Shown here one piece after another: positions 38,529 to 48,497 of a stretch of DNA of 64,000 bases. The notes beneath the pieces were generated by a model, which was given only the letters and a program-made list of their open reading frames with translations, was not told the origin of the DNA and did no database searches. The stretch is from Lutjanus erythropterus (lineage: Eukaryota > Chordata > Actinopteri > Lutjaniformes > Lutjanidae): the NCBI GenBank assembly GCA_020091685.1, contig CM034594.1:35448733-35512732 (forward strand), given 5' to 3'. Made by a program: the position numbers and the translations under genes. The first letter of the stretch is position 1; every line of letters starts with the position of its first letter.

Positions 38529-38602
38529 CGTCCCTGGGTGGGCTCGAACCACCAACCTCTCGGTTAACAGCCGAGCGCGCTGGCCGATTGCGCCACAGAG
38601 AC
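38529..38602 (-). tRNA. tRNA-Asn (GTT), unit 1
   Basis: 74 nt with a complete cloverleaf. The acceptor stem is GTCTCTG/CAGGGAC with G73, the D stem GCGC/GCGC, the anticodon stem CTCGG/CCGAG around CTGTTAA (anticodon GTT), and the T stem GGTGG/CCACC with loop TTCGAGC. A and B boxes are intact, so it should be transcribed by RNA polymerase III. It closely matches the usual vertebrate tRNA-Asn. Unusually, no TTTT run follows within about 60 nt. Confidence 0.96.
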
Positions 38603-38793
38603 ATGCGTTTATGTGTTTTCGGAAGGCGAGATGGTGGATCTCCAATTCTCATTCGTCCCGTTGGAAAGCCAAATTACCGGCCGCCGTAGTTGCTGACACC
38701 TACGTCTTTACCACAGCAAACCACGCAGATAGGCTGGTGATGTCTGGACCTGAAGGTGGACAAACAAGTTTGGCTGGATGCCATAGCGCCAAT

Positions 38794-38797
38794 AAAA
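38794..38797 (-). terminator. Pol III terminator of tRNA-Thr(AGT), unit 1
   Basis: TTTT on the minus strand, 11 nt after the tRNA. It recurs every 1300 bp. Confidence 0.75.
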
Positions 38798-38807
38798 GGC
38801 TAACAAC

Positions 38808-38881
38808 AGGCACTGCTGGGATTCGAACCCAGGATCTCCTGTTTACTAGACAGGCACTTTGACCAACTAAGCCACAGCGCC
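38808..38881 (-). tRNA. tRNA-Thr (AGT), unit 1
   Basis: 74 nt. The acceptor stem is GGCGCTG/CAGTGCC with one G-T pair and T73, the anticodon stem CCTGT/ACAGG around CTAGTAA (anticodon AGT), and the T stem CTGGG/CCCAG with loop TTCGAAT. It closely matches vertebrate tRNA-Thr(AGT). A TTTT terminator lies 11 nt downstream. The AGT anticodon is normally deaminated to read ACU/ACC/ACA. Confidence 0.96.
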
Positions 38882-39157
38882 TTAAAACCCTGACCTTCCA
38901 AGCCGTTCATGAGCATTCGAATGAACTCAACAGCGACAGAGTAGCAGAAAAGCCAACCGCTTTGAGGACTCTGAAGCCACAAAAGGAAACAACTACCGAG
39001 ATCAGGGAACAAATTTGCGCTGACTGGTCTAAATTCCTGCTTGGCAAGCGGGACCACAAAGTGGAGAGACAAGTTTTCTGGACTGGCGTATTGTACTAAA
39101 CAAGCCGAAGCCGGCAAAGTCAAATTAGAACCCATGGCCCTAGCGTTTGGGAGGAAA

Positions 39158-39231
39158 CGTCCCACGGAAGGCTTGCGGGAACAGCCTCCCGGCTAAGGGC
39201 CGGGGGCGCTGAGCGATTGCGCCACACAGAC
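39158..39231 (-). pseudogene. tRNA-Asn-like pseudogene, anticodon position CTT, unit 1
   Basis: 74 nt, clearly derived from the Asn gene (GTCTGTGTGGCGCAATCG start, GCGC/GCGC D stem, G73). The anticodon stem CCCGG/CCGGG is perfect, but the loop is CCCTTAG, giving C33 instead of U33 and CTT (a Lys anticodon) instead of GTT. The acceptor stem keeps only about four pairs, and the T arm (GTTCC ... CTTCC) cannot pair and has lost the TTCGA B-box core. It is probably not transcribed or not stable. Confidence 0.85.
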
Positions 39232-39311
39232 AGGCCTTGATTTGAAAAGAGGTTGAGATGATGGATCTCCATCTCTCATGCGTCCCATTGGAACGCCATT
39301 TGACCACATGG

Positions 39312-39315
39312 AAAA
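39312..39315 (-). terminator. Pol III terminator of tRNA-Thr(TGT), unit 1
   Basis: TTTT on the minus strand, 8 nt after the tRNA. It recurs in every unit. Confidence 0.75.
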
Positions 39316-39323
39316 CTCAAAGA

Positions 39324-39397
39324 AGGCACTGCTGGGATTCGAACCCAGGATCTCCTGTTTACAAGACAGGCACTTTGACCAACTAAGCCACAGCACC
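39324..39397 (-). tRNA. tRNA-Thr (TGT), unit 1
   Basis: 74 nt. It is identical to the neighbouring Thr(AGT) gene except for the third base (GGTGCTG start) and the first anticodon base (loop CTTGTAA, anticodon TGT). All stems pair, with two G-T pairs in the acceptor, and the A and B boxes are intact. A TTTT terminator lies 8 nt downstream. It appears to be a Thr(AGT) duplicate that changed anticodon, not the usual vertebrate Thr(TGT) type. Confidence 0.93.
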
Positions 39398-39828
39398 GTC
39401 CATGTTTGGTCTTTTAAAGAGTTTTGGACAAACTTTTCGATTGACTCAAATCAGCTAACTGCCCTCTTTCATGCCTTTTTAAATAGACCAAAAACCAGTG
39501 GTTGCAAAGTCACATAGCAAAAACAAACAAAGTCACTCATCAGCTCTACAATGGCAGGTGGTAGCAGAAAAGTCAAGGCCATCGAGGACTCCGGAGCCAC
39601 GCAGGGAGAGAGATCTGGCAGTTCAATCAGGTCAAGGGACAAAGCGGCACCGACAGGTCTGAAGTTCTGATCGGCAAGCAAGACCTCAAGGTGGACAGAC
39701 AAGTTTGCTTGAACGGCACAATTCCAACGAAGAACCCAGTCAGGGAAGTGCTGGGACTTGTAGCCTTGCCCTCGAGGTAGACAGACATGTTCAAAGAGAT
39801 CGCATGGAGCTTGTGAGACAAGAATCAT

Positions 39829-39902
39829 CGTCCCTGGGTGGGCTCGAACCACCAACCTCTCGGTTAACAGCCGAGCGCGCTGGCCGATTGCGCCACAGAG
39901 AC
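39829..39902 (-). tRNA. tRNA-Asn (GTT), unit 2
   Basis: Exact repeat of the unit 1 gene, +1300. Confidence 0.96.
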
Positions 39903-40107
39903 ATGCGTTTATGTGTTTTCGGAAGGCGAGATGGTGGATCTCCAATTCTCATTCGTCCCGTTGGAAAGCCAAATTACCGGCCGCCGTAGTTGCTGACACC
40001 TACGTCTTTACCACAGCAAACCACGCAGATAGGCTGGTGATGTCTGGACCTGAAGGTGGACAAACAAGTTTGGCTGGATGCCATAGCGCCAATAAAAGGC
40101 TAACAAC

Positions 40108-40181
40108 AGGCACTGCTGGGATTCGAACCCAGGATCTCCTGTTTACTAGACAGGCACTTTGACCAACTAAGCCACAGCGCC
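40108..40181 (-). tRNA. tRNA-Thr (AGT), unit 2
   Basis: Exact repeat of the unit 1 gene, including the downstream TTTT. Confidence 0.96.
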
Positions 40182-40457
40182 TTAAAACCCTGACCTTCCA
40201 AGCCGTTCATGAGCATTCGAATGAACTCAACAGCGACAGAGTAGCAGAAAAGCCAACCGCTTTGAGGACTCTGAAGCCACAAAAGGAAACAACTACCGAG
40301 ATCAGGGAACAAATTTGCGCTGACTGGTCTAAATTCCTGCTTGGCAAGCGGGACCACAAAGTGGAGAGACAAGTTTTCTGGACTGGCGTATTGTACTAAA
40401 CAAGCCGAAGCCGGCAAAGTCAAATTAGAACCCATGGCCCTAGCGTTTGGGAGGAAA

Positions 40458-40531
40458 CGTCCCACGGAAGGCTTGCGGGAACAGCCTCCCGGCTAAGGGC
40501 CGGGGGCGCTGAGCGATTGCGCCACACAGAC
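40458..40531 (-). pseudogene. tRNA-Asn-like pseudogene (CTT), unit 2
   Basis: Exact repeat of the unit 1 sequence with the same defects. Confidence 0.85.
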
Positions 40532-40623
40532 AGGCCTTGATTTGAAAAGAGGTTGAGATGATGGATCTCCATCTCTCATGCGTCCCATTGGAACGCCATT
40601 TGACCACATGGAAAACTCAAAGA

Positions 40624-40697
40624 AGGCACTGCTGGGATTCGAACCCAGGATCTCCTGTTTACAAGACAGGCACTTTGACCAACTAAGCCACAGCACC
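40624..40697 (-). tRNA. tRNA-Thr (TGT), unit 2
   Basis: Exact repeat of the unit 1 gene. Confidence 0.93.
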
Positions 40698-41128
40698 GTC
40701 CATGTTTGGTCTTTTAAAGAGTTTTGGACAAACTTTTCGATTGACTCAAATCAGCTAACTGCCCTCTTTCATGCCTTTTTAAATAGACCAAAAACCAGTG
40801 GTTGCAAAGTCACATAGCAAAAACAAACAAAGTCACTCATCAGCTCTACAATGGCAGGTGGTAGCAGAAAAGTCAAGGCCATCGAGGACTCCGGAGCCAC
40901 GCAGGGAGAGAGATCTGGCAGTTCAATCAGGTCAAGGGACAAAGCGGCACCGACAGGTCTGAAGTTCTGATCGGCAAGCAAGACCTCAAGGTGGACAGAC
41001 AAGTTTGCTTGAACGGCACAATTCCAACGAAGAACCCAGTCAGGGAAGTGCTGGGACTTGTAGCCTTGCCCTCGAGGTAGACAGACATGTTCAAAGAGAT
41101 CGCATGGAGCTTGTGAGACAAGAATCAT

Positions 41129-41202
41129 CGTCCCTGGGTGGGCTCGAACCACCAACCTCTCGGTTAACAGCCGAGCGCGCTGGCCGATTGCGCCACAGAG
41201 AC
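41129..41202 (-). tRNA. tRNA-Asn (GTT), unit 3
   Basis: Exact repeat of the unit 1 gene, +2600. Confidence 0.96.
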
Positions 41203-41407
41203 ATGCGTTTATGTGTTTTCGGAAGGCGAGATGGTGGATCTCCAATTCTCATTCGTCCCGTTGGAAAGCCAAATTACCGGCCGCCGTAGTTGCTGACACC
41301 TACGTCTTTACCACAGCAAACCACGCAGATAGGCTGGTGATGTCTGGACCTGAAGGTGGACAAACAAGTTTGGCTGGATGCCATAGCGCCAATAAAAGGC
41401 TAACAAC

Positions 41408-41481
41408 AGGCACTGCTGGGATTCGAACCCAGGATCTCCTGTTTACTAGACAGGCACTTTGACCAACTAAGCCACAGCGCC
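41408..41481 (-). tRNA. tRNA-Thr (AGT), unit 3
   Basis: Exact repeat of the unit 1 gene. Confidence 0.96.
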
Positions 41482-41757
41482 TTAAAACCCTGACCTTCCA
41501 AGCCGTTCATGAGCATTCGAATGAACTCAACAGCGACAGAGTAGCAGAAAAGCCAACCGCTTTGAGGACTCTGAAGCCACAAAAGGAAACAACTACCGAG
41601 ATCAGGGAACAAATTTGCGCTGACTGGTCTAAATTCCTGCTTGGCAAGCGGGACCACAAAGTGGAGAGACAAGTTTTCTGGACTGGCGTATTGTACTAAA
41701 CAAGCCGAAGCCGGCAAAGTCAAATTAGAACCCATGGCCCTAGCGTTTGGGAGGAAA

Positions 41758-41831
41758 CGTCCCACGGAAGGCTTGCGGGAACAGCCTCCCGGCTAAGGGC
41801 CGGGGGCGCTGAGCGATTGCGCCACACAGAC
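41758..41831 (-). pseudogene. tRNA-Asn-like pseudogene (CTT), unit 3
   Basis: Exact repeat of the unit 1 sequence. Confidence 0.85.
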
Positions 41832-41923
41832 AGGCCTTGATTTGAAAAGAGGTTGAGATGATGGATCTCCATCTCTCATGCGTCCCATTGGAACGCCATT
41901 TGACCACATGGAAAACTCAAAGA

Positions 41924-41997
41924 AGGCACTGCTGGGATTCGAACCCAGGATCTCCTGTTTACAAGACAGGCACTTTGACCAACTAAGCCACAGCACC
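41924..41997 (-). tRNA. tRNA-Thr (TGT), unit 3
   Basis: Exact repeat of the unit 1 gene. Confidence 0.93.
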
Positions 41998-42428
41998 GTC
42001 CATGTTTGGTCTTTTAAAGAGTTTTGGACAAACTTTTCGATTGACTCAAATCAGCTAACTGCCCTCTTTCATGCCTTTTTAAATAGACCAAAAACCAGTG
42101 GTTGCAAAGTCACATAGCAAAAACAAACAAAGTCACTCATCAGCTCTACAATGGCAGGTGGTAGCAGAAAAGTCAAGGCCATCGAGGACTCCGGAGCCAC
42201 GCAGGGAGAGAGATCTGGCAGTTCAATCAGGTCAAGGGACAAAGCGGCACCGACAGGTCTGAAGTTCTGATCGGCAAGCAAGACCTCAAGGTGGACAGAC
42301 AAGTTTGCTTGAACGGCACAATTCCAACGAAGAACCCAGTCAGGGAAGTGCTGGGACTTGTAGCCTTGCCCTCGAGGTAGACAGACATGTTCAAAGAGAT
42401 CGCATGGAGCTTGTGAGACAAGAATCAT

Positions 42429-42502
42429 CGTCCCTGGGTGGGCTCGAACCACCAACCTCTCGGTTAACAGCCGAGCGCGCTGGCCGATTGCGCCACAGAG
42501 AC
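42429..42502 (-). tRNA. tRNA-Asn (GTT), unit 4
   Basis: Exact repeat of the unit 1 gene, +3900. Confidence 0.96.
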
Positions 42503-42707
42503 ATGCGTTTATGTGTTTTCGGAAGGCGAGATGGTGGATCTCCAATTCTCATTCGTCCCGTTGGAAAGCCAAATTACCGGCCGCCGTAGTTGCTGACACC
42601 TACGTCTTTACCACAGCAAACCACGCAGATAGGCTGGTGATGTCTGGACCTGAAGGTGGACAAACAAGTTTGGCTGGATGCCATAGCGCCAATAAAAGGC
42701 TAACAAC

Positions 42708-42781
42708 AGGCACTGCTGGGATTCGAACCCAGGATCTCCTGTTTACTAGACAGGCACTTTGACCAACTAAGCCACAGCGCC
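42708..42781 (-). tRNA. tRNA-Thr (AGT), unit 4
   Basis: Exact repeat of the unit 1 gene. Confidence 0.96.
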
Positions 42782-43057
42782 TTAAAACCCTGACCTTCCA
42801 AGCCGTTCATGAGCATTCGAATGAACTCAACAGCGACAGAGTAGCAGAAAAGCCAACCGCTTTGAGGACTCTGAAGCCACAAAAGGAAACAACTACCGAG
42901 ATCAGGGAACAAATTTGCGCTGACTGGTCTAAATTCCTGCTTGGCAAGCGGGACCACAAAGTGGAGAGACAAGTTTTCTGGACTGGCGTATTGTACTAAA
43001 CAAGCCGAAGCCGGCAAAGTCAAATTAGAACCCATGGCCCTAGCGTTTGGGAGGAAA

Positions 43058-43131
43058 CGTCCCACGGAAGGCTTGCGGGAACAGCCTCCCGGCTAAGGGC
43101 CGGGGGCGCTGAGCGATTGCGCCACACAGAC
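43058..43131 (-). pseudogene. tRNA-Asn-like pseudogene (CTT), unit 4
   Basis: Exact repeat of the unit 1 sequence. Confidence 0.85.
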
Positions 43132-43223
43132 AGGCCTTGATTTGAAAAGAGGTTGAGATGATGGATCTCCATCTCTCATGCGTCCCATTGGAACGCCATT
43201 TGACCACATGGAAAACTCAAAGA

Positions 43224-43297
43224 AGGCACTGCTGGGATTCGAACCCAGGATCTCCTGTTTACAAGACAGGCACTTTGACCAACTAAGCCACAGCACC
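43224..43297 (-). tRNA. tRNA-Thr (TGT), unit 4
   Basis: Exact repeat of the unit 1 gene. Confidence 0.93.
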
Positions 43298-43728
43298 GTC
43301 CATGTTTGGTCTTTTAAAGAGTTTTGGACAAACTTTTCGATTGACTCAAATCAGCTAACTGCCCTCTTTCATGCCTTTTTAAATAGACCAAAAACCAGTG
43401 GTTGCAAAGTCACATAGCAAAAACAAACAAAGTCACTCATCAGCTCTACAATGGCAGGTGGTAGCAGAAAAGTCAAGGCCATCGAGGACTCCGGAGCCAC
43501 GCAGGGAGAGAGATCTGGCAGTTCAATCAGGTCAAGGGACAAAGCGGCACCGACAGGTCTGAAGTTCTGATCGGCAAGCAAGACCTCAAGGTGGACAGAC
43601 AAGTTTGCTTGAACGGCACAATTCCAACGAAGAACCCAGTCAGGGAAGTGCTGGGACTTGTAGCCTTGCCCTCGAGGTAGACAGACATGTTCAAAGAGAT
43701 CGCATGGAGCTTGTGAGACAAGAATCAT

Positions 43729-43802
43729 CGTCCCTGGGTGGGCTCGAACCACCAACCTCTCGGTTAACAGCCGAGCGCGCTGGCCGATTGCGCCACAGAG
43801 AC
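43729..43802 (-). tRNA. tRNA-Asn (GTT), unit 5
   Basis: Exact repeat of the unit 1 gene, +5200. Confidence 0.96.
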
Positions 43803-44007
43803 ATGCGTTTATGTGTTTTCGGAAGGCGAGATGGTGGATCTCCAATTCTCATTCGTCCCGTTGGAAAGCCAAATTACCGGCCGCCGTAGTTGCTGACACC
43901 TACGTCTTTACCACAGCAAACCACGCAGATAGGCTGGTGATGTCTGGACCTGAAGGTGGACAAACAAGTTTGGCTGGATGCCATAGCGCCAATAAAAGGC
44001 TAACAAC

Positions 44008-44081
44008 AGGCACTGCTGGGATTCGAACCCAGGATCTCCTGTTTACTAGACAGGCACTTTGACCAACTAAGCCACAGCGCC
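44008..44081 (-). tRNA. tRNA-Thr (AGT), unit 5
   Basis: Exact repeat of the unit 1 gene. Confidence 0.96.
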
Positions 44082-44357
44082 TTAAAACCCTGACCTTCCA
44101 AGCCGTTCATGAGCATTCGAATGAACTCAACAGCGACAGAGTAGCAGAAAAGCCAACCGCTTTGAGGACTCTGAAGCCACAAAAGGAAACAACTACCGAG
44201 ATCAGGGAACAAATTTGCGCTGACTGGTCTAAATTCCTGCTTGGCAAGCGGGACCACAAAGTGGAGAGACAAGTTTTCTGGACTGGCGTATTGTACTAAA
44301 CAAGCCGAAGCCGGCAAAGTCAAATTAGAACCCATGGCCCTAGCGTTTGGGAGGAAA

Positions 44358-44431
44358 CGTCCCACGGAAGGCTTGCGGGAACAGCCTCCCGGCTAAGGGC
44401 CGGGGGCGCTGAGCGATTGCGCCACACAGAC
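44358..44431 (-). pseudogene. tRNA-Asn-like pseudogene (CTT), unit 5
   Basis: Exact repeat of the unit 1 sequence. Confidence 0.85.
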
Positions 44432-44523
44432 AGGCCTTGATTTGAAAAGAGGTTGAGATGATGGATCTCCATCTCTCATGCGTCCCATTGGAACGCCATT
44501 TGACCACATGGAAAACTCAAAGA

Positions 44524-44597
44524 AGGCACTGCTGGGATTCGAACCCAGGATCTCCTGTTTACAAGACAGGCACTTTGACCAACTAAGCCACAGCACC
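44524..44597 (-). tRNA. tRNA-Thr (TGT), unit 5
   Basis: Exact repeat of the unit 1 gene. Confidence 0.93.
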
Positions 44598-45028
44598 GTC
44601 CATGTTTGGTCTTTTAAAGAGTTTTGGACAAACTTTTCGATTGACTCAAATCAGCTAACTGCCCTCTTTCATGCCTTTTTAAATAGACCAAAAACCAGTG
44701 GTTGCAAAGTCACATAGCAAAAACAAACAAAGTCACTCATCAGCTCTACAATGGCAGGTGGTAGCAGAAAAGTCAAGGCCATCGAGGACTCCGGAGCCAC
44801 GCAGGGAGAGAGATCTGGCAGTTCAATCAGGTCAAGGGACAAAGCGGCACCGACAGGTCTGAAGTTCTGATCGGCAAGCAAGACCTCAAGGTGGACAGAC
44901 AAGTTTGCTTGAACGGCACAATTCCAACGAAGAACCCAGTCAGGGAAGTGCTGGGACTTGTAGCCTTGCCCTCGAGGTAGACAGACATGTTCAAAGAGAT
45001 CGCATGGAGCTTGTGAGACAAGAATCAT

Positions 45029-45102
45029 CGTCCCTGGGTGGGCTCGAACCACCAACCTCTCGGTTAACAGCCGAGCGCGCTGGCCGATTGCGCCACAGAG
45101 AC
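45029..45102 (-). tRNA. tRNA-Asn (GTT), unit 6
   Basis: Exact repeat of the unit 1 gene, +6500. Confidence 0.96.
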
Positions 45103-45307
45103 ATGCGTTTATGTGTTTTCGGAAGGCGAGATGGTGGATCTCCAATTCTCATTCGTCCCGTTGGAAAGCCAAATTACCGGCCGCCGTAGTTGCTGACACC
45201 TACGTCTTTACCACAGCAAACCACGCAGATAGGCTGGTGATGTCTGGACCTGAAGGTGGACAAACAAGTTTGGCTGGATGCCATAGCGCCAATAAAAGGC
45301 TAACAAC

Positions 45308-45381
45308 AGGCACTGCTGGGATTCGAACCCAGGATCTCCTGTTTACTAGACAGGCACTTTGACCAACTAAGCCACAGCGCC
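45308..45381 (-). tRNA. tRNA-Thr (AGT), unit 6
   Basis: Exact repeat of the unit 1 gene. Confidence 0.96.
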
Positions 45382-45657
45382 TTAAAACCCTGACCTTCCA
45401 AGCCGTTCATGAGCATTCGAATGAACTCAACAGCGACAGAGTAGCAGAAAAGCCAACCGCTTTGAGGACTCTGAAGCCACAAAAGGAAACAACTACCGAG
45501 ATCAGGGAACAAATTTGCGCTGACTGGTCTAAATTCCTGCTTGGCAAGCGGGACCACAAAGTGGAGAGACAAGTTTTCTGGACTGGCGTATTGTACTAAA
45601 CAAGCCGAAGCCGGCAAAGTCAAATTAGAACCCATGGCCCTAGCGTTTGGGAGGAAA

Positions 45658-45731
45658 CGTCCCACGGAAGGCTTGCGGGAACAGCCTCCCGGCTAAGGGC
45701 CGGGGGCGCTGAGCGATTGCGCCACACAGAC
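45658..45731 (-). pseudogene. tRNA-Asn-like pseudogene (CTT), unit 6
   Basis: Exact repeat of the unit 1 sequence. Confidence 0.85.
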
Positions 45732-45823
45732 AGGCCTTGATTTGAAAAGAGGTTGAGATGATGGATCTCCATCTCTCATGCGTCCCATTGGAACGCCATT
45801 TGACCACATGGAAAACTCAAAGA

Positions 45824-45897
45824 AGGCACTGCTGGGATTCGAACCCAGGATCTCCTGTTTACAAGACAGGCACTTTGACCAACTAAGCCACAGCACC
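45824..45897 (-). tRNA. tRNA-Thr (TGT), unit 6
   Basis: Exact repeat of the unit 1 gene. Confidence 0.93.
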
Positions 45898-46328
45898 GTC
45901 CATGTTTGGTCTTTTAAAGAGTTTTGGACAAACTTTTCGATTGACTCAAATCAGCTAACTGCCCTCTTTCATGCCTTTTTAAATAGACCAAAAACCAGTG
46001 GTTGCAAAGTCACATAGCAAAAACAAACAAAGTCACTCATCAGCTCTACAATGGCAGGTGGTAGCAGAAAAGTCAAGGCCATCGAGGACTCCGGAGCCAC
46101 GCAGGGAGAGAGATCTGGCAGTTCAATCAGGTCAAGGGACAAAGCGGCACCGACAGGTCTGAAGTTCTGATCGGCAAGCAAGACCTCAAGGTGGACAGAC
46201 AAGTTTGCTTGAACGGCACAATTCCAACGAAGAACCCAGTCAGGGAAGTGCTGGGACTTGTAGCCTTGCCCTCGAGGTAGACAGACATGTTCAAAGAGAT
46301 CGCATGGAGCTTGTGAGACAAGAATCAT

Positions 46329-46402
46329 CGTCCCTGGGTGGGCTCGAACCACCAACCTCTCGGTTAACAGCCGAGCGCGCTGGCCGATTGCGCCACAGAG
46401 AC
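46329..46402 (-). tRNA. tRNA-Asn (GTT), unit 7
   Basis: Exact repeat of the unit 1 gene, +7800. Confidence 0.96.
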
Positions 46403-46607
46403 ATGCGTTTATGTGTTTTCGGAAGGCGAGATGGTGGATCTCCAATTCTCATTCGTCCCGTTGGAAAGCCAAATTACCGGCCGCCGTAGTTGCTGACACC
46501 TACGTCTTTACCACAGCAAACCACGCAGATAGGCTGGTGATGTCTGGACCTGAAGGTGGACAAACAAGTTTGGCTGGATGCCATAGCGCCAATAAAAGGC
46601 TAACAAC

Positions 46608-46681
46608 AGGCACTGCTGGGATTCGAACCCAGGATCTCCTGTTTACTAGACAGGCACTTTGACCAACTAAGCCACAGCGCC
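46608..46681 (-). tRNA. tRNA-Thr (AGT), unit 7
   Basis: Exact repeat of the unit 1 gene. Confidence 0.96.
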
Positions 46682-46957
46682 TTAAAACCCTGACCTTCCA
46701 AGCCGTTCATGAGCATTCGAATGAACTCAACAGCGACAGAGTAGCAGAAAAGCCAACCGCTTTGAGGACTCTGAAGCCACAAAAGGAAACAACTACCGAG
46801 ATCAGGGAACAAATTTGCGCTGACTGGTCTAAATTCCTGCTTGGCAAGCGGGACCACAAAGTGGAGAGACAAGTTTTCTGGACTGGCGTATTGTACTAAA
46901 CAAGCCGAAGCCGGCAAAGTCAAATTAGAACCCATGGCCCTAGCGTTTGGGAGGAAA

Positions 46958-47031
46958 CGTCCCACGGAAGGCTTGCGGGAACAGCCTCCCGGCTAAGGGC
47001 CGGGGGCGCTGAGCGATTGCGCCACACAGAC
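46958..47031 (-). pseudogene. tRNA-Asn-like pseudogene (CTT), unit 7
   Basis: Exact repeat of the unit 1 sequence. Confidence 0.85.
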
Positions 47032-47123
47032 AGGCCTTGATTTGAAAAGAGGTTGAGATGATGGATCTCCATCTCTCATGCGTCCCATTGGAACGCCATT
47101 TGACCACATGGAAAACTCAAAGA

Positions 47124-47197
47124 AGGCACTGCTGGGATTCGAACCCAGGATCTCCTGTTTACAAGACAGGCACTTTGACCAACTAAGCCACAGCACC
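47124..47197 (-). tRNA. tRNA-Thr (TGT), unit 7 (last TGT copy)
   Basis: Exact repeat of the unit 1 gene. Unit 8 has an AGT gene at this position. Confidence 0.93.
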
Positions 47198-47628
47198 GTC
47201 CATGTTTGGTCTTTTAAAGAGTTTTGGACAAACTTTTCGATTGACTCAAATCAGCTAACTGCCCTCTTTCATGCCTTTTTAAATAGACCAAAAACCAGTG
47301 GTTGCAAAGTCACATAGCAAAAACAAACAAAGTCACTCATCAGCTCTACAATGGCAGGTGGTAGCAGAAAAGTCAAGGCCATCGAGGACTCCGGAGCCAC
47401 GCAGGGAGAGAGATCTGGCAGTTCAATCAGGTCAAGGGACAAAGCGGCACCGACAGGTCTGAAGTTCTGATCGGCAAGCAAGACCTCAAGGTGGACAGAC
47501 AAGTTTGCTTGAACGGCACAATTCCAACGAAGAACCCAGTCAGGGAAGTGCTGGGACTTGTAGCCTTGCCCTCGAGGTAGACAGACATGTTCAAAGAGAT
47601 CGCATGGAGCTTGTGAGACAAGAATCAT

Positions 47629-47702
47629 CGTCCCTGGGTGGGCTCGAACCACCAACCTCTCGGTTAACAGCCGAGCGCGCTGGCCGATTGCGCCACAGAG
47701 AC
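47629..47702 (-). tRNA. tRNA-Asn (GTT), unit 8
   Basis: Exact repeat of the unit 1 gene, +9100. Confidence 0.96.
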
Positions 47703-47907
47703 ATGCGTTTATGTGTTTTCGGAAGGCGAGATGGTGGATCTCCAATTCTCATTCGTCCCGTTGGAAAGCCAAATTACCGGCCGCCGTAGTTGCTGACACC
47801 TACGTCTTTACCACAGCAAACCACGCAGATAGGCTGGTGATGTCTGGACCTGAAGGTGGACAAACAAGTTTGGCTGGATGCCATAGCGCCAATAAAAGGC
47901 TAACAAC

Positions 47908-47981
47908 AGGCACTGCTGGGATTCGAACCCAGGATCTCCTGTTTACTAGACAGGCACTTTGACCAACTAAGCCACAGCGCC
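47908..47981 (-). tRNA. tRNA-Thr (AGT), unit 8
   Basis: Exact repeat of the unit 1 gene. Confidence 0.96.
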
Positions 47982-48257
47982 TTAAAACCCTGACCTTCCA
48001 AGCCGTTCATGAGCATTCGAATGAACTCAACAGCGACAGAGTAGCAGAAAAGCCAACCGCTTTGAGGACTCTGAAGCCACAAAAGGAAACAACTACCGAG
48101 ATCAGGGAACAAATTTGCGCTGACTGGTCTAAATTCCTGCTTGGCAAGCGGGACCACAAAGTGGAGAGACAAGTTTTCTGGACTGGCGTATTGTACTAAA
48201 CAAGCCGAAGCCGGCAAAGTCAAATTAGAACCCATGGCCCTAGCGTTTGGGAGGAAA

Positions 48258-48331
48258 CGTCCCACGGAAGGCTTGCGGGAACAGCCTCCCGGCTAAGGGC
48301 CGGGGGCGCTGAGCGATTGCGCCACACAGAC
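48258..48331 (-). pseudogene. tRNA-Asn-like pseudogene (CTT), unit 8
   Basis: Exact repeat of the unit 1 sequence. Confidence 0.85.
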
Positions 48332-48423
48332 AGGCCTTGATTTGAAAAGAGGTTGAGATGATGGATCTCCATCTCTCACGCGTCCCATTGGAACGCCATT
48401 TGACCACATGGAAAACTCAAAGA

Positions 48424-48497
48424 AGGCACTGCTGGGATTTGAACCCAGGATCTCCTGTTTACTAGACAGGCACTTTGACCAACTAAGCCACAGCGCC
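48424..48497 (-). tRNA. tRNA-Thr (AGT), recombinant copy at array end
   Basis: It occupies the Thr(TGT) position of unit 8 and keeps that gene's 3' flank, including the TTTT terminator. Its anticodon loop (CTAGTAA), GGCGCTG acceptor start and 5' flank (gccttaaaaccctgacc on the plus strand) are those of the Thr(AGT) gene. One T-loop change (TTCAAAT) is compatible with function. It looks like the product of exchange between the two Thr genes. Confidence 0.9.
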
